Both the position numbers and the translations under genes were made by a program. A stretch of DNA of 64,000 nt, taken from Streptomyces parvus. Its GTDB lineage: Bacteria; Actinomycetota; Actinomycetes; Streptomycetales; Streptomycetaceae. The notes below the pieces were generated by a model that worked only from the letters and a program-made list of their open reading frames with translations, did not search any database and was not told the DNA's origin. The DNA is taken from positions 186,001 to 250,000 of the forward strand of contig NZ_BMRY01000009.1 in NCBI RefSeq assembly GCF_014648875.1. Direction: 5' to 3'. Of the stretch, positions 1 through 9,016 are shown one piece after another (within the stretch, counting starts at the first letter, position 1; the number at the start of each line of letters is the position of its first letter).

Positions 1-2499
1 GGCTTCGTACGGCCGGTCCAGCCGCGTCCACTCATCCGCCGCGGATGCGTACAGCGCATCGGACGGCGCCTGTACGGACTGCGGGGCATCCGTCGCGGTG
101 AGCAGGGCCCGGCACGTCAGCAGCGCGGCCCGGGCCGCCGGCGCGTCCCGGTCGGCGATGCCCGCGGCCAGCTCCGCGCCCAGGCGATGTGCCTCGCCCG
201 GGCGGCCGTCCCGGATGAGGGCCTCGACCGCCGGCGGTACGAGGGCGGTCGCCCACACCCATGCGCCCGTACGGCGGACGTGCCGCAGCGCCTCCTCCAC
301 CGCCTGGACGGCCCGCGATGGGCGACCGGCCGCCAGATGGACCCGCGCCACGGCCGCCGCGGCAGCGGTCAGCACGACGCCGGTGTCCAGCGCGGTCGTA
401 CGAACGGCCCGTTCCAGGAGCCGCCGCGCCACATCCGTCTGGCCCTTGGTGTGCAGGCGCAGCAGTCCGCAGACGAGCAGGGCCTCCGCGTGGAAGTCGG
501 GCACGTCCTGGTACTGCGTCTCGGCCCGCTCGGCGCGCCCCAGAAGCCCCTCCCACCGCCCCCTGGTGAAGGCCGCGACCACGTCCGTCGTCTCGACGAA
601 CGCTTCCAGATAGGGAGCGTGGTTCGTCCGCACCGCCTGCCACGCCCGGGCCTGGAAGGCACGGGCCCGCCGCGGGTGGCCCAGGGAGTTCGCGGCGCCC
701 GCCAGATTGGCGTACACCCTCGCCGCCGCCTCACCGGTGAGGGTGTCGGGCAGATCCGCCACCGCCTCCCACGCCGACGGGTCGCCCATCAGAGCCAGGG
801 CGGTGGCACGGTTGGCCAGCACGGCGGAGCGCAGGTCCTCCTCCTCGACCCCGGGCAGCAGCCGCTCCGCCTCGGCCAGCAGACGGCCGTGCTCGCCGAC
901 CGGCCAGCCCTTGAGGGAGGGGATGGCCGTGATCGCCAGAGCCCGTGCGGCCTGGCCGGTGGAGACGACGAGGAGGTCGGGGACCGCTCGCGCTATCTCT
1001 TCCAGCGCCTCCAGCCCGGAACCCGACTGGTTGCGCAGCAACAGGCCCAGCAGCAAGCGGATCTCGCCGCTCGGCCCCGGCCCCAGTGAGTGCCGGCCGA
1101 GGACCTGCCGCAGCGCTGCGGGCACCTGCGGGCCGGGCCGGGCGTTCGGCGCGACGCGGGCCAGTTTCAGTGCGATCCGGTCGCGGGCCTCGGGCGAGGG
1201 GCCGTCGCGCAGGGCGTCGAGGTAGTGAGCGGCGGCCGTGCCCGCGTCCCCGTGCCCCGCCGCCCGGTCGGCGGCCGCCTCCAGGCAGCGTGCCGCCTGC
1301 ACGGGGCGGCCGGCGCGCCGGTAGTGCCCGGCCATCCCCGCCAGCGGGTAGGGGCTCGTGTGCCGGGCCAGGGAGCGAGCCGCACGCAGGTGCAGAACAG
1401 GCCGCTCCGGTTCGGCGACCGCCTCGTACGCGGCGCGATGCGCCAGGCCGTAGGGGAAGGCGTACCCACCATCGCGGAAGGGCCCGTGGAGGACCCCTTC
1501 CCTCAGCGCCGCCGCCAGTGCTCGACGCGTCTCCGGCTCGCCCAACCCCGCGACGGACCGCAGCAGTTCCACGGGCGCGGGTTCGCCGAGGACCGCCGCC
1601 GCGGCGACCACCTGCCGCGCCGCCGGAGGAAGGCCGCGCAGCCTCTCCACCACGACCCGGCGCACGGACGCGGGCAGGGGCGGCTCCCCCACCACGCCGT
1701 CGGGGCACTCCGTGGAGCCGGGCCATCCGCGCATCACCTCTTCGACCACGTACGGCAGACCGCCCGTCCACCGGTGCAGACGGTCGGCGAACTCCTCCGT
1801 CACCGCCTGCACGCCGAGCAGCCCGGCGGCCAGTTCGCCGGTCTCCGCCGCCGACAGCGGTGCGAGGTGGTGCTCGGCCACCGTCACGTGGGCCGGTGTC
1901 CGCAACGGGAAGGGAAGGCCGTCGCTCCCCTCGGTGTCGGTATGGGGAGCGGCAGGGCTGCGGGCGGTGAGTACGAGGCCCAGTCCGGGCGGCGGGTCGG
2001 CGACGACCGTACGGAGAAATGCGCAGGTTGATGCGTCGGCCCACTGGAGGTCCTCGACGACCAGGACGGCCTTCCCCAGCGCTGCCGTGTACGCGTTCAG
2101 GGCGCGCAGGACGCGGTGGTGTTCGGCGCGCGGGTCTCTCAGAGGAGGCGGCGCGGGCGGGAGGCGATGAGCGAGGTCGGGCAGCAGCGCGTGCAGGGCC
2201 CCGGTCACCGGCGGCAGGTCCGCCGGGAGCGGCCCGGAACGGAAGCGGTTCAGCGCCTCGACGAGCGGCGCGAAGGGAAAAGGTGTGTCCGCCTCCTGGC
2301 AGCGGGCGACCAGGGTGACGGCATCCGGTGTCGTGGTCCGTCTCAGGAGTTCCTGTACGAATCGGCTCTTGCCTGCCCCTGCCTCGCCGGTGATCACGGC
2401 GACGGCGGGTCGCCGGTCGAGCTCCGGGCACATGCCGTCCAGGAGGGCGGAGCGTCCGGTCAGGAGACCGGGGGCGGAGGACGACGGCTCGGTGTTCAC
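1..2499 (-). CDS. LuxR/LAL-type large ATP-binding regulator (3' end outside window)
   Basis: The first 833 codons of a large regulator whose C-terminus lies beyond the left edge. I chose the GTG at 2499 because GGAAGGA lies just upstream. The N-terminus carries a Walker A (GEAGAGKSRF, about residues 38-47) and a Walker B (VLVVEDLQWAD, about 145-155), followed by a long Ala/Leu/Arg-rich region like the helical repeats of LAL and MalT-type STAND ATPases. In that family a C-terminal LuxR helix-turn-helix binds DNA. It would lie off the window, so the LuxR assignment is inferred from architecture. No adjacent biosynthetic genes are visible to indicate a target. It could also be an AAA/SARP-like or adenylate-cyclase-linked ATPase. 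Confidence 0.8.
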   Translation of the reverse strand, partial: MNTEPSSSAPGLLTGRSALLDGMCPELDRRPAVAVITGEAGAGKSRFVQELLRRTTTPDAVTLVARCQEADTPFPFAPLVEALNRFRSGPLPADLPPVTGALHALLPDLAHRLPPAPPPLRDPRAEHHRVLRALNAYTAALGKAVLVVEDLQWADASTCAFLRTVVADPPPGLGLVLTARSPAAPHTDTEGSDGLPFPLRTPAHVTVAEHHLAPLSAAETGELAAGLLGVQAVTEEFADRLHRWTGGLPYVVEEVMRGWPGSTECPDGVVGEPPLPASVRRVVVERLRGLPPAARQVVAAAAVLGEPAPVELLRSVAGLGEPETRRALAAALREGVLHGPFRDGGYAFPYGLAHRAAYEAVAEPERPVLHLRAARSLARHTSPYPLAGMAGHYRRAGRPVQAARCLEAAADRAAGHGDAGTAAAHYLDALRDGPSPEARDRIALKLARVAPNARPGPQVPAALRQVLGRHSLGPGPSGEIRLLLGLLLRNQSGSGLEALEEIARAVPDLLVVSTGQAARALAITAIPSLKGWPVGEHGRLLAEAERLLPGVEEEDLRSAVLANRATALALMGDPSAWEAVADLPDTLTGEAAARVYANLAGAANSLGHPRRARAFQARAWQAVRTNHAPYLEAFVETTDVVAAFTRGRWEGLLGRAERAETQYQDVPDFHAEALLVCGLLRLHTKGQTDVARRLLERAVRTTALDTGVVLTAAAAAVARVHLAAGRPSRAVQAVEEALRHVRRTGAWVWATALVPPAVEALIRDGRPGEAHRLGAELAAGIADRDAPAARAALLTCRALLTATDAPQSVQAPSDALYASAADEWTRLDRPYEA

Positions 2500-2616
2500 G
2501 GTTTCCTTCCGCGCTCCTGAGCGGTATCGGTATGACGGATGTGCGGGTGGGTGATGCGACCGGGCCGTCGGGACGGCCTCATGATGGCTCGTTCCGACGG
2601 CGCTGGAAAGAGGAGT

Positions 2617-2655
2617 GGGCGTCTGCGGCGCGTGTGCGGGCAGCCGCAGACGCCC
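2617..2655 (-). terminator. Hairpin terminator of the subtilisin-like protease gene
   Basis: Perfect 13-bp inverted repeat (2617-2629 with 2643-2655) around a 13-nt loop, about 60 nt past the protease stop codon on the minus strand. No U-tract, as is usual for Streptomyces. Confidence 0.7.
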
Positions 2656-2716
2656 CCGTCCCGGGCCTGTGAGGTTCGCGGAGAGAGGCTCACCGGCCCG
2701 GGAGGCGTCGGCCCGC

Positions 2717-4330
2717 TCAGAACTGGAGGGACCAGGAGTTGATGTGGCCGGTGTCGTTGACCCAGTTGTCGGTGACGCGGAGCTTCCAGACGCCGTTGGC
2801 GGCGCTGCTGGAGGCATTGACGGTGAACGTGCCCTGGACGTTGTCGGCGCTGTCGTTGGAGTTGAAGTTCTTCAGGACGGCCGCGCCTCCGCCCGGGGGC
2901 AGCAGTTCGACCTTGAGGTCACCGCGGAAGGTGTGGCGGATGTCGAGGGTGACCGACAGGTCGGCGGGGGCGTTGCCGTCGATGCCGGTCACGGTGATGG
3001 GGGACTCGACGGTGGCGTTGTCGCGGATCTGGACCTGCCCGGTGCTCTCGAACTTCTTGCCGGGCGGGTCGGTGGGGTCCTCGCCGCCGCCGGTGCCGGT
3101 GAAGAGCAGGCGGTTCGGGGAGCCGGGGCGGGCGTCGCTGATCTTGTTCGGGGTGGCGTCGGCGACCAGCTTGTCGCGGACCTGGGCGGGGGTGAGCGAC
3201 GGGTTGGCGGCCAGGAGCAGGGCGGCGGCGCCGGCGGTGTGCGGGGATGCCATGGAGGTGCCGCTCATGGACTGGTTGGCGCTGTCGCCCGCGTTGGAGG
3301 TGGAGATGATCTTGTCACCGGGGGCGAAGATGTCGAGGCAGGTGCCGTAGTTGGAGGCCTGGCCGTTGCTCCAGCCGGTGGCGCGGGCGTCCGAGCTGTT
3401 CGTGGCGCCGACCGTGATCGCCGCCGGGGTGGACGAGGGTGAGTACTGGCAGGAGTCGGCGTTGTTGTTGCCCGCGGCGACGACCCAGGTGATGCCGGAC
3501 GCGATGGAGTTGTTGATCGCGTCGTTGATGGACTGGGTCTTGCCGCCGCCGACGCTCATGTTGACCACGGCGGGCTTCTTGGCGTTCTTGGTGACCCAGT
3601 CGATCCCCCGGAGGACCGGGTCCCAACTGGTGCCGGAGCTGCCCTGGCAGTTCAGCACGCGAACGCTGACGATCTTCGCGCCCTTGGCGACCCCGTAGGA
3701 GCTGCCCGCGGCGGTCCCGGCGACATGTGTGCCATGCCCATGACAGTCTGAGGCGTTGGAGTCGTTGTCGATGAAGTCGTAGCCGCTGGTTGCCCGGCCG
3801 CCGAAGTCACCGTGGCTCATCCGGACTCCGGAGTCGACGACGTACACCGTGACGTCGGAGGCGTCGCCGGGGTAGGTGAAGTTCCTGTCCAGCGGGAGGC
3901 TGCGCTGGTCGATGCGGTCCAGGCCGTAACTGGGCGGATTGGGCTGGGTGCCGGTGGCGTACGCCGCGCCGTCGGCTTCCACCCTGGCCACCGAGGGGTC
4001 GGCGGCCAGGCGCTTCGCCTTCTCCTCGCTCATCTTCACCGAGAAGCCGCGCAGGGCGGTGGTGTAGGTGCTCCTGACCTGGCCCGCGTGGCGCTGGGAC
4101 AGGGACCGCGCGACGGAGGGTATCTCCGTACGGGCCACGGAGTCCTTCAGCGTGACGATGTAGGACCCCTCGACCGCGTCGGGGCGGTCCGCGCCGACGA
4201 TGCGGCCTTCGCCACCGCCCGGCGGTACGGGTGCGGCGGTGGCCCCGGCGGTCGAGGCGGCGCCGACGAGCAGGGCGGCACCGGCGCCGACGGCGAGCAG
4301 TCTCCGCAAGGTGCGAACGGGACGATCCAC
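2717..4330 (-). CDS. Secreted S8 family serine protease with I9 propeptide and P domain
   Basis: A 537-residue preproprotease of the proteinase K/aqualysin type. A signal peptide (RRLLAVGAGAALLVGAAS) is followed by an inhibitor I9 propeptide (about residues 50-125) and a catalytic domain with all three triad motifs: Asp in VVDSGVRMSH (about 163), His in CHGHGTHVAGT (about 198) and Ser in MSGTSMASPHTAG (about 355). A linker leads to a proprotein-convertase-type P domain (about 430-537, ending HINSWSLQF). The start is GTG with GAGGAG six bases upstream. The product should be exported and self-processed to degrade extracellular protein. It stands alone, with its own downstream hairpin. Confidence 0.95.
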   Translation of the reverse strand: MDRPVRTLRRLLAVGAGAALLVGAASTAGATAAPVPPGGGEGRIVGADRPDAVEGSYIVTLKDSVARTEIPSVARSLSQRHAGQVRSTYTTALRGFSVKMSEEKAKRLAADPSVARVEADGAAYATGTQPNPPSYGLDRIDQRSLPLDRNFTYPGDASDVTVYVVDSGVRMSHGDFGGRATSGYDFIDNDSNASDCHGHGTHVAGTAAGSSYGVAKGAKIVSVRVLNCQGSSGTSWDPVLRGIDWVTKNAKKPAVVNMSVGGGKTQSINDAINNSIASGITWVVAAGNNNADSCQYSPSSTPAAITVGATNSSDARATGWSNGQASNYGTCLDIFAPGDKIISTSNAGDSANQSMSGTSMASPHTAGAAALLLAANPSLTPAQVRDKLVADATPNKISDARPGSPNRLLFTGTGGGEDPTDPPGKKFESTGQVQIRDNATVESPITVTGIDGNAPADLSVTLDIRHTFRGDLKVELLPPGGGAAVLKNFNSNDSADNVQGTFTVNASSSAANGVWKLRVTDNWVNDTGHINSWSLQF

Positions 4331-4398
4331 AGCTTCTCCTCTTGATGCGTCACAGGCCCTGTCGGGCCTGGGTGGGGGTGGACCGCCCGGCGTGCGGG

Positions 4399-4421
4399 CA
4401 CCACGGAAGGGAGCCGTGGTG
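4399..4421. promoter_or_regulatory. Inverted repeat upstream of the protease gene
   Basis: Perfect inverted repeat CACCACGG-N7-CCGTGGTG, 69-91 bases upstream of the protease start codon. The position suits a regulator site or an RNA hairpin in the leader. A second hairpin (CAGGCCC-tgtc-GGGCCTG) lies near 4351-4368. Function is inferred from position only. Confidence 0.35.
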
Positions 4422-4567
4422 ACGGGGAGAGATCGGGCCGGGCGGCCGCGGGGACGGCCTGTGATGGGCTTTGCCGCCCAGAGTTTGCGGCGCTCGCACG
4501 GCGCCTATCAATACGTAGCCCTACCTAAAGGAACGGCTCGCTGCCGTACGTCAGTGGCGCAGGGGCG

Positions 4568-4861
4568 TCACTGGTTGCCGAGAAGATGGCGGCGAAGCTC
4601 GTCGTCGCAGTCCTCGAGGGTGCTGGCCGAGCCTCGTGAGAAGGCCAGGATTCCCTCTTCCTCGCGCTGCTGCCCGGGCTTGGCCAGTTGCTTCTTGACC
4701 TCGGCGATGAGTTCGTCGCACTCGGCGCTGACAGTCCTGGCGGGCCGCGGGTCCGGTGCTGAGGAGTTCTGCAGTGCGGCAGTGGCGGCGAGACCGGCCG
4801 CGCACAGCACCGCCCACGCGACGGCCCAGGCGCGGCGCCTCATCCGTATCGGCTTGGACAT
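4568..4861 (-). CDS. Small exported or membrane-anchored hypothetical protein
   Basis: A 97-residue protein with a positively charged N-terminus (MSKPIRMRRRAW) followed by one hydrophobic segment (about residues 12-30), consistent with a signal sequence or anchor. The rest is hydrophilic with two cysteines (AECDEL and EDCDDEL) that could pair outside the membrane. I recognise no family. It is oriented like the protease but separated from it by more than 230 bp, so it is probably transcribed on its own. Codon bias is typical, which supports a real gene. Confidence 0.6.
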   Translation of the reverse strand: MSKPIRMRRRAWAVAWAVLCAAGLAATAALQNSSAPDPRPARTVSAECDELIAEVKKQLAKPGQQREEEGILAFSRGSASTLEDCDDELRRHLLGNQ

Positions 4862-5029
4862 CCAGGCATCCTAAGAGCGCCGGGCAGGCCTCGGGCCCGG
4901 ATCGCGGATCGCACGGCTGACCCCCTGAAGCGGATCCCGCGTCCTGCGAGAGAATCCGGCAGTGGGGCCGGAGCAGAAGCAGGGCGTCGGCCACGGGATC
5001 CGCCCGGTCAGAACCTCAGGAGGACAAGC

Positions 5030-6262
5030 GTGACCGAGACCAGCGACACCGGATCCGCGGACGGCGCGGCAGGCGGTGCGGCGCCAGAAGCGCCGCGGAG
5101 TCGGCTGCAGCGTCTGATGCGTTACATCCCCCTGCTGGCCCCCGTCCTGCTGTGGGCCGTGCCGTGCTGGGTTCTCCTGCACACCGGTCAGCGCTGGCCG
5201 TTGCCCGTCGCCCTGGCCGGCACCGCGCTGTTCGTCCTCGGCCTGGTCGGCATGCCGTTCGCGATGGCGCGGGGCCACGGCCGGCGCCAGCAGGACCGGG
5301 CGGCGATCGTCGGTGACACGCTGCTCGGCGGCATATGGGTTCTGTTCACCTGGTCCGTTCTGCTCGGTGTCCTGTTGCGGCTCGCCCTGACGGTGGCCGG
5401 TGTCGGCGACGGACAGGACCGGGCGCGCATCGTCACCTGGGCCGTCCTCGGTGTTGCCGCCGTGCTGCTCGCCTGGGGGTACGCCGAAGCCCGGCGCGTA
5501 CCGCGTGTCCGCCGGCTCGACGTGGAACTCCCGCGCCTGGGAGCCGGGTTGGACGGCACGCGGGTCGCCCTCATCACCGACACCCACTACGGCCCGCTCG
5601 ACCGTGCCCGCTGGTCCGCACGCGTCTGCGAGACGGTGAACACCCTGGAGGCCGATCTCGTCTGCCACACCGGCGACATCGCGGACGGCACGGCCGAACG
5701 CCGTCGGGCCCAGGCCGCTCCCCTGGGTACGGTGCGGGCGACCCGGGCCCGGGTCTACGTCACCGGCAACCACGAGTACTACAGCGAGGCCCAGGGCTGG
5801 GTCGACCTGATGGACGAGCTGGGGTGGGAGCCCCTGCGCAACCGGCATCTGCTGCTCGAACGCGGCGGTGACAGCCTCGTGGTCGCCGGGGTCGACGACG
5901 TCACCGCCGAGTCCTCCGGTCTGGCGGGCCACCGTGCCCATCTCGCGGGAGCCCTCGACGGCGCCGATCCCGATCTCCCCGTCCTGCTCCTCGCCCACCA
6001 GCCCAAGTTCATCGACCGCGCCGCGGCCCACGGCATCGACCTCCAGCTCTCCGGCCACACCCACGGCGGCCAGATCTGGCCGTTCCACTACCTGGTCCGC
6101 ATCGACCAGCCGGCCGTCGCGGGCCTCAGCCGCCACGGCGCGCGCACCCTCCTCTACACCAGCCGCGGCACCGGCTTCTGGGGCCCGCCCTTCCGCGTCT
6201 TCGCCCCCAGCGAGATCACCCTGCTGGTCCTCCGGTCCCCGCAGGGGTCCGCCGCGTCCTGA
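5030..6262 (+). CDS. Membrane-anchored metallophosphoesterase (YkuE/YaeI-like)
   Basis: A 410-residue protein with about four N-terminal membrane segments (residues 25-155) and a C-terminal calcineurin-like phosphoesterase domain. The metal-binding motifs appear in order: ITDTHYG (about 182), HTGDIADG (about 213), GNHEYYSE (about 245), LLAHQP (about 320) and SGHTHGGQIW (about 341). Relatives bind two metal ions and hydrolyse phosphoesters, and some act on lipid A-like or UDP-diacylglucosamine substrates. The substrate here cannot be told from sequence. The GTG start has a strong AGGAGG six to seven bases upstream. Monocistronic. Confidence 0.92.
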   Translation: MTETSDTGSADGAAGGAAPEAPRSRLQRLMRYIPLLAPVLLWAVPCWVLLHTGQRWPLPVALAGTALFVLGLVGMPFAMARGHGRRQQDRAAIVGDTLLGGIWVLFTWSVLLGVLLRLALTVAGVGDGQDRARIVTWAVLGVAAVLLAWGYAEARRVPRVRRLDVELPRLGAGLDGTRVALITDTHYGPLDRARWSARVCETVNTLEADLVCHTGDIADGTAERRRAQAAPLGTVRATRARVYVTGNHEYYSEAQGWVDLMDELGWEPLRNRHLLLERGGDSLVVAGVDDVTAESSGLAGHRAHLAGALDGADPDLPVLLLAHQPKFIDRAAAHGIDLQLSGHTHGGQIWPFHYLVRIDQPAVAGLSRHGARTLLYTSRGTGFWGPPFRVFAPSEITLLVLRSPQGSAAS

Positions 6263-6567
6263 CGGCGGAGGGCGGCCCGGGCCGGACCGGATCTCCGGCG
6301 TGTCAGCCACGCGGCGCGGAGGCGAGGATGCCCAGCAGCTTCATCGGCGACGGGGCCGTCGTCCAGGCGGTGAGGCGCTTCATCGTCGTGCGGCCCGTGC
6401 GGTTGGTGACGCAGTTACGGCGGGCGCGGGGACAACGACGGGGAGCAGGTGAACAGAGCCCGCGCGGGAACGGTGCGAACGGGCCCGCAGGACCGTCTTC
6501 TCGACGTCCTCCAACCGGAGGGAACCGGCCCATGGCGGGAACCTCTGAATGGTGGTTCACTTCTTCC
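6263..6567. other. Intergenic region upstream of the TetR gene
   Basis: About 300 bases without a convincing gene. On the minus strand a 26-codon frame (6303-6383, beginning MKRLTAWTTAP and ending in GILASAPRG) has no ribosome binding site, and I do not call it. Near the TetR start lies TGAA-N6-TTCA (6546-6559), a weak dyad that could be an autoregulatory site. Confidence 0.4.
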
Positions 6568-7173
6568 ATGGCCTACCGCAAGACCCCAGCCGAAGTTCGT
6601 CGGCTCGAAGCCGCCCGGGAGCATCTCGTCGTCTGCGCCACCGAGGTCGTGGCGGACGTCGGCTGGGCGCAGGCGTCCGTGTCCGCGGTCGCCGACGCGG
6701 CCGGCATCGCCGCCGGCTCCGTCTACCAGCACTTCTCGTCCAAGTCCGCGCTGGCCGTGGAGGTCTTCCGGCGCGCCGCGCAGCGCGAGGTGGACGTGCT
6801 GGGCGAGGTGCTGGAGGGCGACGGCGACCCGGCCGACCGGTTGCGCCGGGGCGTGGAGGTGTTCGCCCGCCGCGCCCTGGAGAACCCCGGTCTGGCGTAC
6901 GCGCTGCTCGCGGCGCCCGCCGAGCCGGCGGTAGGCGCGGAACGCCTGGCCTTCCGCCGCCGCTACCGGGCGCTGTTCGCCTCGGTGATCGACGAGGGGG
7001 TCACCACGGGCCGGTTTCCCGGCCAGGACGCGGAGATCACCGCCGCGGCGCTCACCGGCGCCATCGGCGAGGTCCTCGTCCATCCGCTGAGCACCTCGGC
7101 CGCACAGGACGCGGACCTGCTGATCGCCGGCCTGACCGCCGTGGCCCTGCGCTGCGCCGGCGCGGCCCCCTGA
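6568..7173 (+). CDS. TetR family transcriptional regulator
   Basis: 201 residues, the usual TetR size. The N-terminal helix-turn-helix is clear: SVSAVADAAGIAAGSVYQHF at about residues 38-57, followed by SSKSALAVEVF. I chose the ATG at 6568 because it places the DNA-binding domain at the N-terminus, although longer in-frame starts exist upstream. There is no good Shine-Dalgarno sequence, so the message may be leaderless. A small dyad TGAA-N6-TTCA lies just before the start. It precedes the acyl-CoA dehydrogenase gene by 72 bp on the same strand, so it probably senses an acyl-CoA or fatty-acid-like ligand and controls that gene and itself. Confidence 0.9.
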   Translation: MAYRKTPAEVRRLEAAREHLVVCATEVVADVGWAQASVSAVADAAGIAAGSVYQHFSSKSALAVEVFRRAAQREVDVLGEVLEGDGDPADRLRRGVEVFARRALENPGLAYALLAAPAEPAVGAERLAFRRRYRALFASVIDEGVTTGRFPGQDAEITAAALTGAIGEVLVHPLSTSAAQDADLLIAGLTAVALRCAGAAP

Positions 7174-7245
7174 CCCGGTCCCTGCCCCGCCCGTCCCGCA
7201 TCCGGTGGGCCCCGCCCCGCCGTCCCGCTTCTCGGAGGAGATCCG

Positions 7246-8904
7246 ATGTCCGCGCCCACCGCACCACGCAGCAACCCGACCGCCGTGACGCACGAGGTGA
7301 CCAACCAGGCCCCGCCGCTCACCGGGCACGACGCCGCCGACGACGCGGTGCTGCTCGACGGGGTACGCCGCGAGGGCGCGGAGTGGCACATCGACGAGCT
7401 GCACCGTTTCGGCCGCTACGTCGGCAGCGAGGAGGCGCAGCACTGGGCCGACCAGGCCAATCGGCATGAGCCGGAGCTGCGCACCCACGACCGTTCCGGC
7501 CACCGGATCGACGAGGTCGAGTTCCACCCTGCCTATCACTCGCTGATGGGCGCCTCGGTGCGGGCGGGTCTGGCGGGCGCCGCCTGGGCCGACGAGCGGC
7601 CCGGGGCCCATGTCGCCCGGGCGGGCGGTTTCATGGTGGCCACGATGCTGGAGCAGGGGCACCTGTGCCCGATCTCGATGACGTACGCCGTCGTCCCGGC
7701 GCTGCGCCGCTCCCCCGATCTCGCGAAGACGTACGAGCCGCTGCTCACCAGCCGGGTGTACGAGCCCGGGCTGAGCGCCCCCACCGCCAAGCGCGGTCTG
7801 CTCGCCGGGATGGGGATGACGGAGAAGCAGGGCGGCACCGATGTGCGCGCCAACACCACGGCCGCCGTGGAGCAGGCCGACGGCACCTGGCGGCTGCGCG
7901 GGCACAAGTGGTTCACGAGTGCGCCGATGAACGACCTCTTCCTGGTGCTCGCCCAGTCGCCCGGCGGTCTGTCGTGCTTCCTGGTGCCGCGCGTGCTGCC
8001 GGACGGGAGCCGCAACACCTTCCGCATCCAGCGGCTCAAGGACAAGCTCGGCAACCGGTCCAACGCCTCCAGCGAGCCGGAGTTCGACGACACCGTGGCC
8101 TGGCTCGTCGGGGACGAGGGCAAGGGCGTGCGCACGATCATCGACATGGTGACGATGACCCGGCTCGACTGTGTGCTCGGATCCGCCGCCGGGATCCGTG
8201 CCGCGCTCGCGCAGGCGGCCCATCACGCACGCCACCGTTCGGTGTTCGGCGTCGAGCTGATCGACCAGCCCCTGATGCGCAACGTCCTGGCGGATCTGTC
8301 CCTGGAGTCCGAGGCCGCCACGACCCTGGCCCTGCGCCTGGCGGGGGCGGCCGACCGCGCCCACCGGGGCGACGCCGGGGAGCGCGCCTTCCTCCGGCTG
8401 GCCACCGCCATCGGCAAGTACTGGGTGTGCAAGCGGCAGCCCGTCGCGGTGGCCGAGGCCCTGGAGTGCCTCGGCGGCAACGGTTACGACGAGGCGTCCG
8501 GGATGCCCCGGCTGTACCGCGAGGCCCCGCTCAACGGCATCTGGGAGGGCTCCGGCAATGTCAACGCCCTCGACATGCTGCGGGCGTTGACCCGGGAGCC
8601 CGAATCGCTGGAGGCCCTGAGCGCCGAGATCGGGGCGGCCTCCGGGGCGGACGCGCGCCTCGACTCGGCCTGGCGGGAGCTGCGGGCCGAGCTGGCCCGC
8701 CCCGAGGACGCACAGCTCCGGGCCCGCCGGGTCGTCGAACGGGCGGCTCTCGTTCTGCAGGGCTCGCTGCTGGTGCGCCACGCCCCGGCGGCGGTGGCCG
8801 ACGCGTTCTGCGCGTCCCGCCTCGCCGGGGACCAGGGGCTCGCGTTCGGCACCCTTCCGGCGGGCACGGACTTCACGGGCCTGCTGGGGCGGCTGCCCGC
8901 CTGA
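7246..8904 (+). CDS. aidB: AidB-type acyl-CoA dehydrogenase family protein
   Basis: A 552-residue acyl-CoA dehydrogenase-fold flavoprotein of the long AidB subfamily. Visible marks are GMGMTEKQGGTDVRANT (about residues 192-208), HKWFTSAPMND, the mid-domain segment GIRAALAQAAHHARHRSVFG, and ALECLGGNGYDEASGMPRLYREAP, which lines the FAD/substrate pocket in this family. E. coli AidB is linked to alkylation-damage defence and binds DNA. Other relatives are plain dehydrogenases, so the physiological substrate is open. Start ATG with GGAGGAG upstream. It follows the TetR gene on the same strand and is probably its target. Confidence 0.9.
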   Translation: MSAPTAPRSNPTAVTHEVTNQAPPLTGHDAADDAVLLDGVRREGAEWHIDELHRFGRYVGSEEAQHWADQANRHEPELRTHDRSGHRIDEVEFHPAYHSLMGASVRAGLAGAAWADERPGAHVARAGGFMVATMLEQGHLCPISMTYAVVPALRRSPDLAKTYEPLLTSRVYEPGLSAPTAKRGLLAGMGMTEKQGGTDVRANTTAAVEQADGTWRLRGHKWFTSAPMNDLFLVLAQSPGGLSCFLVPRVLPDGSRNTFRIQRLKDKLGNRSNASSEPEFDDTVAWLVGDEGKGVRTIIDMVTMTRLDCVLGSAAGIRAALAQAAHHARHRSVFGVELIDQPLMRNVLADLSLESEAATTLALRLAGAADRAHRGDAGERAFLRLATAIGKYWVCKRQPVAVAEALECLGGNGYDEASGMPRLYREAPLNGIWEGSGNVNALDMLRALTREPESLEALSAEIGAASGADARLDSAWRELRAELARPEDAQLRARRVVERAALVLQGSLLVRHAPAAVADAFCASRLAGDQGLAFGTLPAGTDFTGLLGRLPA

Positions 8905-9016
8905 CCGAACGGGTTACGTGTCCTGCGGCCGGTGCGCCGCCTGACAGGAACCGGTCGTGTGCCGTGCGCCCGGCACGCCGTCTGACCGATCCGCTCACGT
9001 GTCCTGCGGCCGGTGC
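8891..9016. repeat. Degenerate tandem repeat at the aidB/merR convergent junction
   Basis: Three copies of a roughly 40-bp unit lie end to end. A 20-bp core (ACGTGTCCTGCGGCCGGTGC) is identical at 8916-8935 and 8997-9016, with a diverged copy near 8955-8976. The first unit begins in the last codons of the acyl-CoA dehydrogenase gene and the last contains the final codons of the MerR gene. Confidence 0.7.

Noticed and set aside
731..2431. Long minus-strand frame inside the LAL regulator
   Set aside because: Arg/Gly/Pro-rich shadow in another frame; the true frame shows Walker A and B motifs.
4871..6310. Long minus-strand frame opposite the metallophosphoesterase gene
   Set aside because: No motif, composition typical of antisense GC-skewed frames; the plus strand has all phosphoesterase motifs.
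6303..6569. Short minus-strand frame ending GILASAPRG
   Set aside because: No ribosome binding site, no family similarity, overlaps the TetR promoter region.
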